From Stropharia rugosoannulata (lineage: Eukaryota > Basidiomycota > Agaricomycetes > Agaricales > Strophariaceae), in the NCBI GenBank assembly GCA_028532985.1, contig JANCIK010000002.1, positions 1,612,001 to 1,676,000 on the forward strand: a stretch of DNA of 64,000 nucleotides, given 5' to 3'. A model generated the notes under the pieces. That model did no database searches and was not told the origin of the DNA. It was given only the letters and a program-made list of their open reading frames with translations. Shown in pieces: positions 12,835-25,377 of the stretch. Position 1 is the first letter of the stretch; the number at the start of each line of letters is the position of its first letter. The position numbers and the translations under genes were made by a program.

Positions 12835-14129
12835 GTGAGTATTTTATCTGTTGATAATATGTTAGAAGACTGGACATATAAATCGCGGTAGAAAACAGGC
12901 TGCGCACATAGGTGAAAGAGAAGCAGATATTAGAGAGAAGTTGAAATTTGTCTTCTTCGAATAGAATTTAAGTCAATTCCGAGAAGGCGACGAGAAGTTG
13001 GGAATGCTGAAGAGAAAAGCCAACTTTCGCGCCTCTTATAAACCTTTTCATCCGCTCAGCAATGAGGAGGGCTGCGTGCTGCTCCGATCGCCGCAAGCAT
13101 AAAGAGGAGCGGGACGTTAATCTCTAGCATGAGGTGACGGGCGAGATCAAACTACTAGCAACATCATACGCATCGGCAGACCAGCTCGTTTGATTAGGCA
13201 GACAGATAGACACAAAGATTCATCTTTCCAAGCTGACGCTGAGGGTCATTTCGCTAGGCTGAACACGTTGAGATTATTATACATGGGGCGCTCCGCATTG
13301 CAAGGATTGTTGCCTTTTGAGATAGAATATACGGATAGAAAAAGTCAATCCCGCGTTTGTAGATCGTGAAAGAAGGCATGAGCGGACTTGATCAACGTGA
13401 ACGCCATAGGATTAAGTTGGAACGAGTTCCTCGGTTTTTGAAATAAACGCTTAGATCAACCCGTCGATTGTTCAGCCGTCACTGTTTCTATTTTCGGTAA
13501 TCTATCGGACTCGAGCCCAAGGTGTGTTTGCCGGTCTACCGCGCCAAGTCACAACATGAAATGTTCCGGCTTTCTTCAACGCTGCTAACGGATGTATCTG
13601 CGACAAATCCTCACCCCCATGGAGCTTGTACACCCATCGCGAGTGACCATCGAAAAGGCTTCATCTGAAACCGCGACTTCTGGAATGGATGCTCGACTGG
13701 ACTCTGCTCTGAGGGACGAGTCCCTGTAACACTGGCGGCGAGAACGCAGAGTCTAATATCGCGACAACTACATTTTAAAGCAGAATTTAATATGTGCAGT
13801 CCATCTCGCGATATCACCGGTTATGCCAGCCACCGCATACGATACTACGCATTTCCTGGACCCCACATATAGCCCACTCTAAAGCAACCCCAAAGCTTTA
13901 TTCTCGCTTTTCGATGCTGTTAATATGCGGAGGGCTGTGGTAACATAATTAGATGTGTGCTAAACAGTGGAATCCTTTCTGCCCGACTTGGTGGGTGGAT
14001 TTGCGTCCAGATATTACGAGTCCTATTTATAGGAATCGTTCTTTTAAACCGACCTTCCCCCCGTGTGAAAAATTAGTAATACCGCGCGAATTTCCCTTTT
14101 TGTCCATACCTGCTCGTGACGCGTGCGGT

Positions 14130-14160
14130 TCAACGTTCAACGTGAACGTGAACGTTGAAC
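14130..14160. repeat. short degenerate GTTCAAC/GTGAAC tandem repeat
   Basis: Immediately left of the inverted-repeat element the sequence runs through about five 6-7 bp units (GTTCAAC, GTTCAAC, GTGAAC, GTGAAC, GTTGAAC). A related run (GTTGAAC, GTTGAAAC, GTTGACC) lies right of the element at 15850-15871. It may be a pre-existing target or subterminal repeat belonging to the element. Confidence 0.5.
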
Positions 14161-15849
14161 CCCAGTGAGAAATGCCAAAAACGAGAAAAAACTAAAGCAA
14201 ACACTGCCAAGCCTCACGAAATGTGCGAGTACGGTTTGGCAATCCGTTTGTAGGTCGATTTTGTTTGGCCGAAGAAATAACCTCACAAAACCAGACACAA
14301 CATTTTGTCAAACCGCGTGAAACCATAAAAAACCACAGCAAACCCATAAATTGTGTTTTTAGTCCATTTAATCCAGCTAGAATTGAACCATAAATAACGA
14401 GAGAAAACCAAGATAAACCACATTTATTGGATACTGCCTAATAACATGGACCCATACCCTGTCTACTAGTACATCGACATGCTCCACAAACCTTCTTTCC
14501 CCATCCTGATTGCATACATCCTCCTGCCGCCAGACCCTCTGCCTGATCCCTGCTCAAATTGCTGCTGATCCCTGCTTGAATTTCCGGTAGTGCTTTCTAT
14601 TAGAAACTGTTTCATGAATATAAAAAATGAAAGGAGATAGAGCATATACGCACATATACTAAGTCCAACCAGCGATGTCAGACTGCACCTTCCTAATTCA
14701 AAGGAGGAAATTAAAAATTGTTCTGTTTAACTTGTGGAACACTTACCGACTACGAACTTTTCCTCGCCACATGCTTTCCCCATGATTCAACAATTAGCTT
14801 CTGAAAGTACCGTTAAATTGAGCATACTTACCTTTACCAATCCGGGCCCGAGATAAGCATGATCTTCGGCTCTAAACAGATATTAGACCAACAAGAGTGC
14901 GCATATAGGCACTTATTATCATACCTATAGACTCTTCAAGGTAATTCTGGGGTGTATACTTTGATGACTGGGACACCTGTCGCTTGCATATTCCTCGGGG
15001 GTGAACCGCGGCACTTTAGCTGCGTACTAGGCAATTACGAGCCATGGCCCAACTGCGGCCGAGTCACGACGTGTTACAGTTACTGACCTTGTAACATATC
15101 TTGGTTGCACTATGGATGTGTAGAGAAATGCTGGCACGTCAGCTGGGCACGTACGATGGTAAGAATGTGGTGGTTGGAGAGGAAGAAGTGAGACAGGGAG
15201 CAGATTCCGAGTCCTAGTAACTTTGGGCGAAGCATTTGATCAATCACGTGCTTTCCATACGCGCGTCGCGTGCAGACTGAGTTGAAACTGAGACTTTGGG
15301 GAAATCTCAAAGGCAATTTCATTCCCAGGCAGCCCTATAACTATTAAGTTCACTCTTAGAGCCTCCAAGGTAGCACAATCACTCAAGTACTCAAAATATA
15401 TATGAACACACAGAGAGTGATACCAAAGTTATACAATTGCCAGTCCCACTGCAGGCCCCTGGCTGCCAACAGGCTGCTGAGACTTGCCTTCAACTTGCCC
15501 GGTAATGGCTTCACTTGATAGGGTACAGTGAGTGTCAGCGTGTTACGGTGGCGCTTCAGTGCGCTCCGCAAGCTCGGTATAATTTGCACTACTTAGTATG
15601 ATGACGTTGAGAATGACATTATGTAATACTAATTTGAGAGTCTGTCAAAGTTGTAGAGGATCGGATCGGAGGAGCTTGGGGGAGTTGTAGGCGAGGCAAA
15701 GGTGAGGTTCTGAATAGTTTACTCAGGTTTGGTTGTATTTGAGACACTTTCAAAGCAATATGTGATTGGTTTTGCCTGGTTATGTCGTGTTGGGTACAGT
15801 TGGATAATGTTAGTGTTGTTTGGCGCGGTTTTCGGCATTTCTCACTGGG
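14161..15849. mobile_element. putative non-autonomous DNA transposon with terminal inverted repeats
   Basis: The left end CCCAGTGAGAAATGCC (14161-14176) is exactly the reverse complement of the right end GGCATTTCTCACTGGG (15834-15849). With flanking bases the perfect inverted match is 19 bp (14158-14176 and 15834-15852). Both ends are bordered by the 7-bp direct repeat GTTGAAC (14154-14160 and 15850-15856), consistent with a target-site duplication. Subterminal sequence is AC-rich, with recurring AAACC/CCAAA words on the strand reading inward from each end. No transposase frame is present, so it would be a non-autonomous derivative. The superfamily is not clear; a 7-bp duplication is unusual, and the flanks are themselves simple repeats, which could mimic one. 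Confidence 0.55.
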
Positions 15850-17627
15850 GTTGAACGTTGAAACGTTGACCTCTCGTGGCATAAATTTATAGCAATCTTT
15901 GTCAACGTTCTTGCCCTATTTTGGTTCACTTTTGTTCGCGCATTTTTTTTTTGCTCCCCAGGTGTCTTCCCGCGTCACACTGTTCAAAGAAAGATGGACT
16001 CGTATTGCCGTGTGAAGCATCGGCCTGAAATCGCAAGTGAAATTAGGTAGTATGAATGACTATACTGTGTCAGGACTTGATTTTACAACCAACTGTGCTC
16101 TCGAGTGAAACTATGGGAATTGCTGGGAACATATATCAGCATCTATTAAAGATTATATTAAACTGCACCGAGCCCGTGTTTCTTCGCTCAAGATCGGTGT
16201 CCGCCTTGCAAACGTTCCTCGAGGCTGCCGTGGTCTCCGTTTAACTCATCGTAACCAATTGTAGCCCTTTTCCCAACGTCAGCAGTCGAATGTTATGTTT
16301 CAAGTATTTGTCCAATGTCATGAGTGGTAAGTTGGATGGCAGTGGTTTACTCGGCCGACAGTCAGCCTATCTAGCGGACCATAATATCTCTTTGCAGAAT
16401 CACCACTGAAGTACCCTTGTTCCCTTCTTCTGGCACCACTTTACTGTCAAACATGATAATCAGCGCTCCTATGTCTTGCAAGCCCTTGTCCACTGTATCC
16501 CTTAAAGCTATCCAATATCCCACTCCATGACAGCGTTGCTAAGGCGTGACGACTGCCTCGAATTTCAGGCCTGTCAACCCATATGTCGTCGCTGGGTCCG
16601 AATACGACCACGGGCAACTTGTACTAATTATCAGCCATCATGATAATTCGTCCATCCATTTGGCATTCGCCCAACTTTTGGTGCGGTTGCGCGACGGAGT
16701 CATCGGGTTTTGGGACTATGGAGTGAGAGCTTCCTTGCTATACTTTTAATTCATGAATTTCACGATATTCATACCGCACACAGACTTTATGTGCACTGCA
16801 TGTGGTCTCGTCTTTCATCATCGGATGGCGTGGAAATCATTCGAGGCTACAATTGTCCCCTATCTTGGCGCTAACCAGCTAAATGGTCAAGCTGAGCTGG
16901 AAATTGGATGGTAAACGCGGTCGACCTTTATTTCTCGCTTGTTTTTACAGCAGGCTTTATCTCCGTCGTCGCGTCGATCTGGCAGCTAATAATCTTTTAC
17001 CAGCTCTTTCAGATCGATTACTCCGTTCAACATCACATTGTCATCAAAAAATGTTCATCGTCATTTTAGCTATATGTATGCCCTTGACCCAACGTTTTTC
17101 GGACGTATTGATAAACTTGATACGTCGGAGTGTATAAAAATCATCTCGCAAACTCAGAGAGTCGTTCTTTCACTCACAGAAGCAAACAAGTATCACCCTG
17201 ACCCCAGGCCTCGCCCTCTCAGCCTTTCTAATACTTACTATGAATAGAGGGCTGCTACTATGAACAAACATCCAGATTCCAAATTCAAAGCTTCATGAAT
17301 CCCATCTGACAACGCTGTATTGGTAGTCGTAAAAAGGCCAGTGCAAGATAGTTCAGAAGTACATGTCATTAAAAGATTTAAATTAAAGTCTTTACGTCTT
17401 GAATTGGTCCAGCAGGCAGTAAGTATGGGTGCACTAATTCCGTGTTGATTTTACGTGAAGACGCGGCGGGTAATGGGGGTGTGTGAAATTCGGCAGAACG
17501 TGATCTGTGGTATTTTGACGCGTCTTGTCGTGAAAGTTGAAACCCAAAGTACTTCTTGCGCGCCGTCCCCTTCTGTCGCCTTCCCAGAACACTCAGCCGG
17601 GTCATATACCACTTCTCTTCCTTGGGG

Positions 17628-20600
17628 ATGGACGATTGCTTCATCGTTGCGAGTCACGTATCTCCCTTAACCTCGGCCCCGCCATATTCTTTTGTTGTCC
17701 ACACCGAGCGCCAAAATGTACCATTAGCAAGCGTACAAGACAATGATCTCCCCGTGGATCATGCAACCTGCAGCACCGTACTCACCACGGCGACAGCTGG
17801 GGCGATACTCTTGCGCGTCATACATGGTGGCTTGATAGTCGAGCTGATCTCACTTATAACTTCAGTGCCACCGCTCCGTGTGGTCTTCCCAGCGGCCATT
17901 ATTCCTACCCCCGCTCTATTTCTATGGCAAGATTCGGAGCTCCATATCTTACTGGCTACGGATACATGCTCGCTATATAGGATAATCATCCCCATCGATG
18001 GCCTTAAACTATGGCAGAACCAAGTGGAAAGAATCTCGTCTCGAGAATATTCCATTCGGAATATGCCTCCTGAACGTGCCCGGGTGTGCGCGGTACATGC
18101 ACAGGGAGTCTACAGTGTGTCTATTACACTGCCGAACGGTGTCTTGCTGCGGCTGGAGGCGGAAAGTATGGGTTACAACGGTCTTGACGGTAAGCCTTCC
18201 TTCTTATTGGCATGAAGTATGAGTTTGAATCGTTTCTCGGTATTCTCCAGAAGATTGGAGTGAATCAGTCTTCCATCACACTTCTTTCCTGTCCTCCCTT
18301 ACATCCTTCATCCACTCCGCTACCCCAAACGCGTCAGATATAATCTCCGTCACTTCCCACCCTTGGCCAACGGACATCCTCAGTGTGTGGACGCTATCTC
18401 GTGATCGCACTCTCCGTCTCTGGAAACCGAAGCTTGGGTGCGTTGCATCCAGAACACTGCCCCCAAGTCCAAACTCGAAGGACCACACTGCCCACAACGG
18501 AAAGTATGTTCTTTTAGATGCAGAGCACCAGAATCTCGTAAAAGTATTCTCTGTCGCCTCTCCCGTAGACGACAGCGCGGATGTATACACCATCGTCTTC
18601 ATTCCTACTCCCTCTTCGACGTTTGGTGGCTTCTTCTGCATACTCGACTCGTCTTCCGACCACCTTGTCGACATTGGTTTTATTGAACCTCCCAAACATA
18701 CTGCACATTGTCACCTCCAGGACTTTGTTATCAATGGGAATATTCTATATACACTCTGGGACCGACAAGGACAGTCGGTTGTCCATAGCACTGAGATTGA
18801 CGTTGAGGCGCTGAGTAGACACGATGTTCCCATCCCATCATGGAAATCATCAGAGTACGCAGAAGAACCTGAATTAACTCCTGCATATATGGAACAACAG
18901 CTTCTTTCTCCAGGATCTCTGACTGCCAAATTTTTGGAAGTCATAATGAAGCCAGGAGTATTCTCCGCGCTGACCCTCCGCACGGCACTCGATAAGTATG
19001 TCGACGCCTGTCTTTCCATTCCTGGACCCCCACCGCCACAACTTCTGCAAAACTACTCTTCCCTTTGTGAAAACATCGCTGCTGTGGTTGGCTGTACGGT
19101 GACGCTAAACCGTGACACCCAGACGGGTGGATTCCAACATGCAAATTACTGGACGGCACTGAAGCGAGACTGGGAAGGTTTCGTTGCGAGATGTCGCGAT
19201 GTTGAACGGAGTGCAAGATGGCCGCTTGTTATTGCAGCTTATGGTGATAACCAAGTCATCATAGTCGAACGGGAGAGAGTAGGAGCTCTTGCTGTTGAAG
19301 ATGGCCCAATAGCTCTTCGCCGACTTTTCGAGCGGGAGCAACCTCCCCCTGAACAATATGAACTCCTTGCTATCTTGTGGACGCTTCGCTTAAGGCTGGG
19401 TCCTCATCTGTTGTCAAATCTGGAGACACGTATAGTCGACATCATGCACCAGGAGACCGCATTCTCATTTGCGGAGATCCTCCAAGATCAAGCACGTCGC
19501 GTCAAGTTCATGGATAACTTCGATGAAGGCTCGCAAATTTGGTTCTCCGGTCGTCTGCAAAGCGTTATCGACATGGATACGGCTACTCGCAACGCTCTCG
19601 ACGCCATTGGTGGCTTTGACCTGGCTGTCAAAGGTGAATACTCTGAAGCAGAACTACTCAGTTCATCATCTCCATCGGAATGGACACGGTCGCAGACCGT
19701 TGCATATGTTGCGAGCACTGTAGAAGCAAGATATGATCTCTGCTTGTGTCTGATCGTATCGTTGTTCTTCCAGGCTGATACATTGCATATGTGGGATGCA
19801 TCATTACTCGCCGAGGTATTTGCAGTGTTCCGGGGGCTCGCTATGTTGCGTCTTGTCAGTAGCCAGCCAACTCAAGGACGGATCGAGGCACCCTCCGCGA
19901 CTTCGTCCGCTGACGACGTAATTGCGCAAATGCGCAATATGAACGTGTCGAATAATAAAACACAAGTCCCGTCGAAGTCTTCCTTATTACATCAACTTAT
20001 TCCCGACGGAAAACCTACTGATGCCATTGCATCCATCGCTCATAATTTCCTTGATTCGACAGGCCTCCTCCAGTCAATATCCCCTGCTCATGCTACGAAG
20101 CACGAAATTTTGTTCTGTGACCGCATTCGGAAGCTTGGCTTCTCAGAGACGGCTAGGAGGCTTTTGTCATGGCTTCCTCGGACACCTGCTGCCGTTTTCC
20201 TTCGATCACAAATTCTTCTTGCACTTGGGAGGGCAGACGATGCATCGCTTCTGTTAGAAAAATTGGCAGGAGCGTTCGGTAAGTGACCCTGTCCATTGTG
20301 ACTGCTTGTTTCTCACTTGTTATAGGCATCAGCAACTTAACGCTGGAAGATTCTGATGCTCTGACCGCCGTCCTTCCTGTTGGGCACGCCACTGATTCTC
20401 AGTATTCATTTTACCTGTTCGCCGCCGATCTCTTCCGGAATACATACATTCATTATGAAGTCATTTTCTCCCAGCTAGCTCTACAGGTCGCCCCACCGGG
20501 GACAGACACTGGCTGTGTATGGAGTGATGTTGTCAAGGGTCTCATGGATCTCGGATCATACGAAGACGCATATGCTGCCATCATGTCCATGCCATTCGCG

Positions 20601-22188
20601 AAACAGTGGGTGATTTTGACATACTGTGCTGCGACGCGTTTTTAACAGTAATGCTTTCAGAAAGCGCGAATTTGCCAGTCAGTTGGCCATACGCATGTGT
20701 GAACAAAATGCGGTCGAGAAGTTGATGAGCTTCGATTTCGCTGGGATTGCCAGCGAGGTGGAGGCTGCATTAGCTTTCAAAGCCCGAAATGCCGACCCTC
20801 GTGTTAACCCGGACTATTGTCGCATCCTTTACACCTGGTACATCCGCAGAGGGGATTATCGCAATGGTCGGTATTGCTTAGGGTTATGATTTATTGCGTT
20901 GTCTGACTCTAGCTTTGCAGCGTCTCTCGCAATGTATCAGAGGTCACGAAAGCTGCAGGACGTTATGATTGATTCGACAACATTTATTACACTAGGAGAA
21001 GATCAACTGGAAAGTTTGTCGGTCGCCGTAAACGCTTTGAGTCTGGTTGACGAAAAGTCTGCATGGGTATTAATGCCTGTGGTATCGGATTTGGCAAGTG
21101 AAGAAATACAAGGATCTTTGAAATGACCAGCTGACCCGCATAACAGTCTCGAAAGCGCCCAAAGCTATCTAAACATATTCCTGAATCAAAGTACCTATCA
21201 AGCAAGCACGACGCCGAGATTGTGCACCTCAGCGATATGCAATATGACTATGTGCTTCTTCGAGCCCAGATAGACAGCATCAAGCGAGACCCCGCTTTGG
21301 CTTCATCTCCAGGTAGGCCAATCATTACTGTTCTTCAGCCCCTAATCATCGTCTTCTTTCGCAGAATATCTTCTCGCCCCTCCCGTGATTATTCTGAGAT
21401 TGGCCCAGGCCAGCCAGTATGACCAAGCACTGGCCATTGCTCAGAGCTTAAAGCTCGATATGGCCGATACCTTTACCCATTTAACGCATCAATGCCTTCG
21501 GCTTACACGGAATCCTGGCGCCGTGCTGTAGGTTATAGCAACTACTAGCAATTTATGTATGCTTATCTTTATCTTTCTAGGCAAGAGGATACGTCAGGCT
21601 GGCTGTTGACAGATAATACGGCGTCGTGGCAAGGGACGCCATCGGACAGAGGGTGGCGATACCTACAGCAGTCCTTGAAGTGTTATGATAGCGCAGACAA
21701 CGATTACCGCTATGCGAAGGCCTCACTGGAGACGATTCTCGGCGCGGGTAGCGCGCTGTCATCTCCCGCGTGGCTTATCGACATCCTGGAGGTGCGCTTA
21801 TTATCTACTTATCATGCCTTCACCCGCAGCTGACGAGGGCACGGGTGCCGCAGAAATACCAACCTGAATATCTCATCCGCATAAGTCTGCGCTACGAGAA
21901 TATCGCGGATGCTGTAAATTACACTTACGCGATGATTCTCAAAGTGAGTCGTTCCCGATGCCGGGGGACCGTTTAATGTGTATACTGACTCTCTTCTAGT
22001 CTGATAAACAGCTTGGGCGAGAAGCGTCGAAAGAAGCGTCTGCCTCATGGCTGCCTTATGCTTTGATTGATCAGGTGCTCATCGCTGCAGACACACTAAT
22101 GGACCCTCCGGCCAACCTCGCTCAGTTAAGGACAGCTATCAACAATCGCGTTAAGCGCATGCAAAAGTTTAGTCAAAATGTTTCATAG
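17628..22188 (+). CDS. NUP120: nucleoporin Nup120/Nup160 (Y-complex)
   Basis: Large scaffold nucleoporin of the Y (Nup84/Nup107) complex, needed for pore assembly and mRNA export. Ten exons: 17628-18189, 18251-20278, 20326-20605, 20649-20866, 20921-21081, 21147-21312, 21365-21527, 21581-21791, 21830-21943, 22000-22188; 1363 aa, the usual size. The N-terminal 500 residues fit the beta-propeller (SVWTLSRDRTLRLWKPKLG) and the remainder is alpha-helical solenoid (LLSWLPRTPAAVFLRSQILL, RKRPKLSKHIPESKY, LIRISLRYENIADAVNYTY). The start MDDCFIVASHV is the first Met that gives a family-like N-terminus. The exon 5 donor GTATCG was chosen because it keeps phase; a nearby GTGAAG would not. It converges on the Zn2Cys6 gene. 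Confidence 0.88.
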
Positions 22189-22597
22189 TGGATGGGGTCC
22201 TGCACCTTTCAATAATCGTTATCTGTAAATTTGTCTTGCTATCACATAATATTGCTGTCTGCCTGCACGCCAGTTGAGGACAAAATTGCTGTATCCATTT
22301 ACACGTGGGGATATTAAATACGCCCAAGCCATATACATACTCTGTACTGCTACATAGTTCAGTCGCGGACGGCGTGGAAGCAGCGGGATACGGGTTACGC
22401 CTAAGTGTTGTAATACAAATTATCACATTTATGAAAGCACAGGGAAGGGAAGCAAACGAGGAAACCATGAAAGATAAAGCAGTAACAAGACAACAGAGTA
22501 CAACAACACGGGCAATCGCAGACATCAAAAATAAATCAAAAAAAAAAAAAAGTTGATACACAAATAGAGCAATAAACCAAAAGGAAAGCAGGCACTA
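22189..22597. other. convergent intergenic space
   Basis: Holds the 3' flanks of Nup120/160 and the Zn2Cys6 gene. A poly-A run at 22538-22552 (poly-T on the minus strand) is the only notable feature. Confidence 0.5.
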
Positions 22598-25377
22598 CTA
22601 TGAGTTCTGCATATGCCGCGTATTCTGCGGCATCGCCTCTGGCCGTAGGCCGTCCAAGAATTGTGACCATTCGCCCTGGTCAAAGCCAACAGACGCACCC
22701 CACATATTGTGGTCCACCGGTTGCACATACTGCGAATACCGCTGTATATCGGGGTATACATTCTGGCTGCCCGCTTGGGGTATACTCGGGTACTGGAACG
22801 AACCTGTCGAGGAGAGGCCCTGGTGCGGGACGCCCTGGTGCTGCGCCGTAGGCGACTGCGAGAGGTGCTGGCCGGGGAGCTGCGAGGGGTGGCCGTGCGC
22901 ATATAGCGTTGGCGAGCGCATGGCGGAGGAGGAGAGCGAGGCGTCATAATGGTGCGGGAGCGCGGGCATCACAGACATCGGGGGGCTTACCGAACTAGTG
23001 TTCGCGGGCGAGCCGAGCGCGCCGCTGCCGCTCCCGCGCGCGCCTGGCGACGAGCTGCTGTCGCCGAAGCGCCGCGGGTCATGCGAGTCGTGGTACGGGA
23101 ACGCGAGCTTGCGCACCGTGCCGAGCACCTGTGCGCGCTTCTTCTCGCGCACGTCCAGCGGCTCGACCGGGAATTCGGGCGAGTAGAGCGGCGCGAGCGC
23201 CTGCAGGATGTCGTACGCCTTGTCCGCGACCGCGATACCCTTGCACTGCTCGAGCATCCCGATCGCCTTGCGGATGCTTTGCCGGAAGAGACCCGCGCCC
23301 GGCTGGTCTGGGTTCGCGATAAGCTGGAAGGAGAAGAACATGGCGGCAGAAAAACAGTGGAAGGGGCCCCAGTTCATGTGCCCAGGCACGGCGAGCGAGG
23401 AGTTGGCGAGAAAGTCGGGGCGCGACTGTCCCACCATGGTGATCAGCTTGTCGGCCGCACCGACGGCGATCTCAAGGCTTTGCGCCATTTTCGCAGGGTC
23501 GACTGGCGCCCGCGCGCTATTGGGCGCCGAGTGTGTGCAATATGGGCGGTGGAGGGTAAAGCGGATATGGAGATATGATGCACGAATAATAACGCTTTGT
23601 ACACCTATTCGGCGTGTCGCGACGTTCTCGGAGGCTAGACTACGCGCGATCCGGTACTCATCGAGATCGAGTTCTTTTGGGAGGCTGTCCATCCATTGGG
23701 TAAGAGCCCTATCGTTAGCTTGAACGTGTTCGTACGGTACCGGGCGGACTGAGACCGCGTCGTCCATGATATCGCCAAGGATGAAGGCCAATCGAAACAA
23801 GGCAATATTAGGTAGATACAGCCGTCCAGTTTTGTCAATAGCAGGGTCACAATAAGATGGTAACTGGGTATCAAAATGGTGTGCAGAGATGCATATTGGT
23901 CTGCCAAATGAGAAAGCCTGCCACCTGCAGCGGATGCATTTAGTTCCTCTAGAGAAGATATATGCGCATGACATGGGAAGCTTACCGTTCAAGTAAGATA
24001 ATATGCCACCACGCCCATCGTCGGCGTTCGGCTACATCTCTGTGCATTCGCCATTTTCCAGGATCACGATGCAGTCCCATGGCAGTACCGATTGAGACAA
24101 GTTCTCCCCTGGCCTGCCAGATTTCCTCGCTATCCGCCTTGGATAGTGTTTGGAAGTGCGCACGGGCGAGGAGGAGCTCAATGAGGTCCAGGTTATATGA
24201 CCTCGTCTCCGCATTGCGGCGCTGGAGCGAGGTGCCCGACACCTCGAAGAATTTTGCGCCCAGTTCCTCATGGGTCTCTGGGATTTTTTCTGTGAGGTGA
24301 TGTTGGGCGGGTAGATAGTGAGTGGCGATAGCCATCACGATGCAAGCGGTAGACAGCACAATTCTGTCGGCCTTGGCGCCTGTTTTGTATTTTTCCCATT
24401 GCGGCATGAAGGTGGCCTGGTTGATATGGCGGTATATCCAGTTACAGTAGTCAAAGTAGTAAGAAATAAGGCCGTCGATGGTCTCAAGTGAGGGGAGGAG
24501 TGCGAGCAGATCGCGGTCGTACTCTTGGGTCATCGAGGGGAAGTCCTCGTGTACGCGATCCTGCGAAGCGTGCCGGCTGTCCACCGAGTCGTCGGACTCG
24601 TTGCTGCTGTTAGACTGCAGAAAGATGTGAGAAGCAGAAACAGGACAAGCGGAGGGGGGACGCAACCATAAGAAGATGCGTGGCGGCGCTGGTTGGACCG
24701 GCATACAGGCCACCCTGCACCTGCGAGCCAAGTATTCCCGGCGCGACCTGAGCGTTCTTGTCCGCATGGACGTCGAGATCGATGAACTCCTTCTTGGGGA
24801 CGACGGCAAAGGAGGTTGCGTCGCTCGGGCGGCGCTGGGGCGCCGAGGGCCGCTGGTTGGGGAAGACGTAGGCCTCGAGGAGGGAAATGGAATGGCGGAG
24901 GCGTGCGATCTCCTGCGCAGGATCGATGCGGGCGAAGCTAGAAGGGGACATGAGCTCTGCCGCGGTGTGGTGGACACGAGGAAGGACAGACTGGGCGTCA
25001 TCGCCGCGGGCGAGGGGGTCGGTGGGGTCGTGGCCGCGCGCATCCTGGTAGCAGGACGCGGAAGTGCCTGGTGGGGGGGTTAGATGCGATGAGGAGAGGG
25101 AGGAGGGTGCATGCCTCTGAGGACGCAGGACGAGCAGGGGCGGTTCCTAGGGCGGGGTCAGCGGGGGCTGGCGCGGGCGGACGGGGACTTGCCTGTCGCA
25201 CTTGAGCTTGCTGTTGCGGCACGGCTCGCAGTTTATGGCCTTTCTCGCGCGCTTTGTCGGGGGGCGGCCGTCGGGGGGCTGGTCGTTGGGCGGGGGGGAC
25301 GTACGGCCGCGGACGAGGGCGTGGCGCTGCTGCTTGTTGCGGGCGGCGGTGGGGGAGGCGGGGTCGTCGTCGGGCAT
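22598..25377 (-). CDS. Zn(II)2Cys6 fungal-specific transcription factor
   Basis: Sequence-specific DNA-binding regulator, 857 aa. Exons: 25377-25193, 25146-25115, 25067-24667, 24614-23986, 23924-22598. The binuclear zinc cluster spans residues 50-78 with spacing CX2CX6CX5CX2CX8C (CEPCRNSKLKC, then CSSC, last Cys in GTSASC). A Leu-rich helix follows (PAQEIARLRHSISLLEAYVF), a plausible dimerisation element. The fungal transcription-factor homology domain is about 270-560 (LLPSLETIDGLISYYFDYCN, TAMGLHRDPGKWRMHRDVAE, FSFGRPICIS). The C-terminus is Ser/Pro/Gln/His-rich, like an activation region. The first two introns both start with GC rather than GT and interrupt the cluster itself. Target genes cannot be told. 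An upstream in-frame Met exists at 25530; 25377 fits family N-termini better. Confidence 0.9.

Larger units (their letters stand above)
12835..17627. other. 4.8 kb gene-poor region
   Basis: Upstream of the minus-strand gene at 12834 and of Nup120/160 at 17628. It contains the inverted-repeat element at 14161-15849. Outside it there are only short frames without recognisable homology (for example 16546-16749 and 17038-17247) and AT-rich sequence. Decayed coding matter may be present around 16.5-17.25 kb, but I cannot name it. Confidence 0.5.

Noticed and set aside
16546..17247. Short plus-strand frames that might be a decayed gene
   Set aside because: No recognisable domain and no phase-consistent exon chain.
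22949..23578. 209-codon Arg/Ala-rich plus-strand frame
   Set aside because: Antisense shadow of the Zn2Cys6 protein's GC-rich C-terminal exon.
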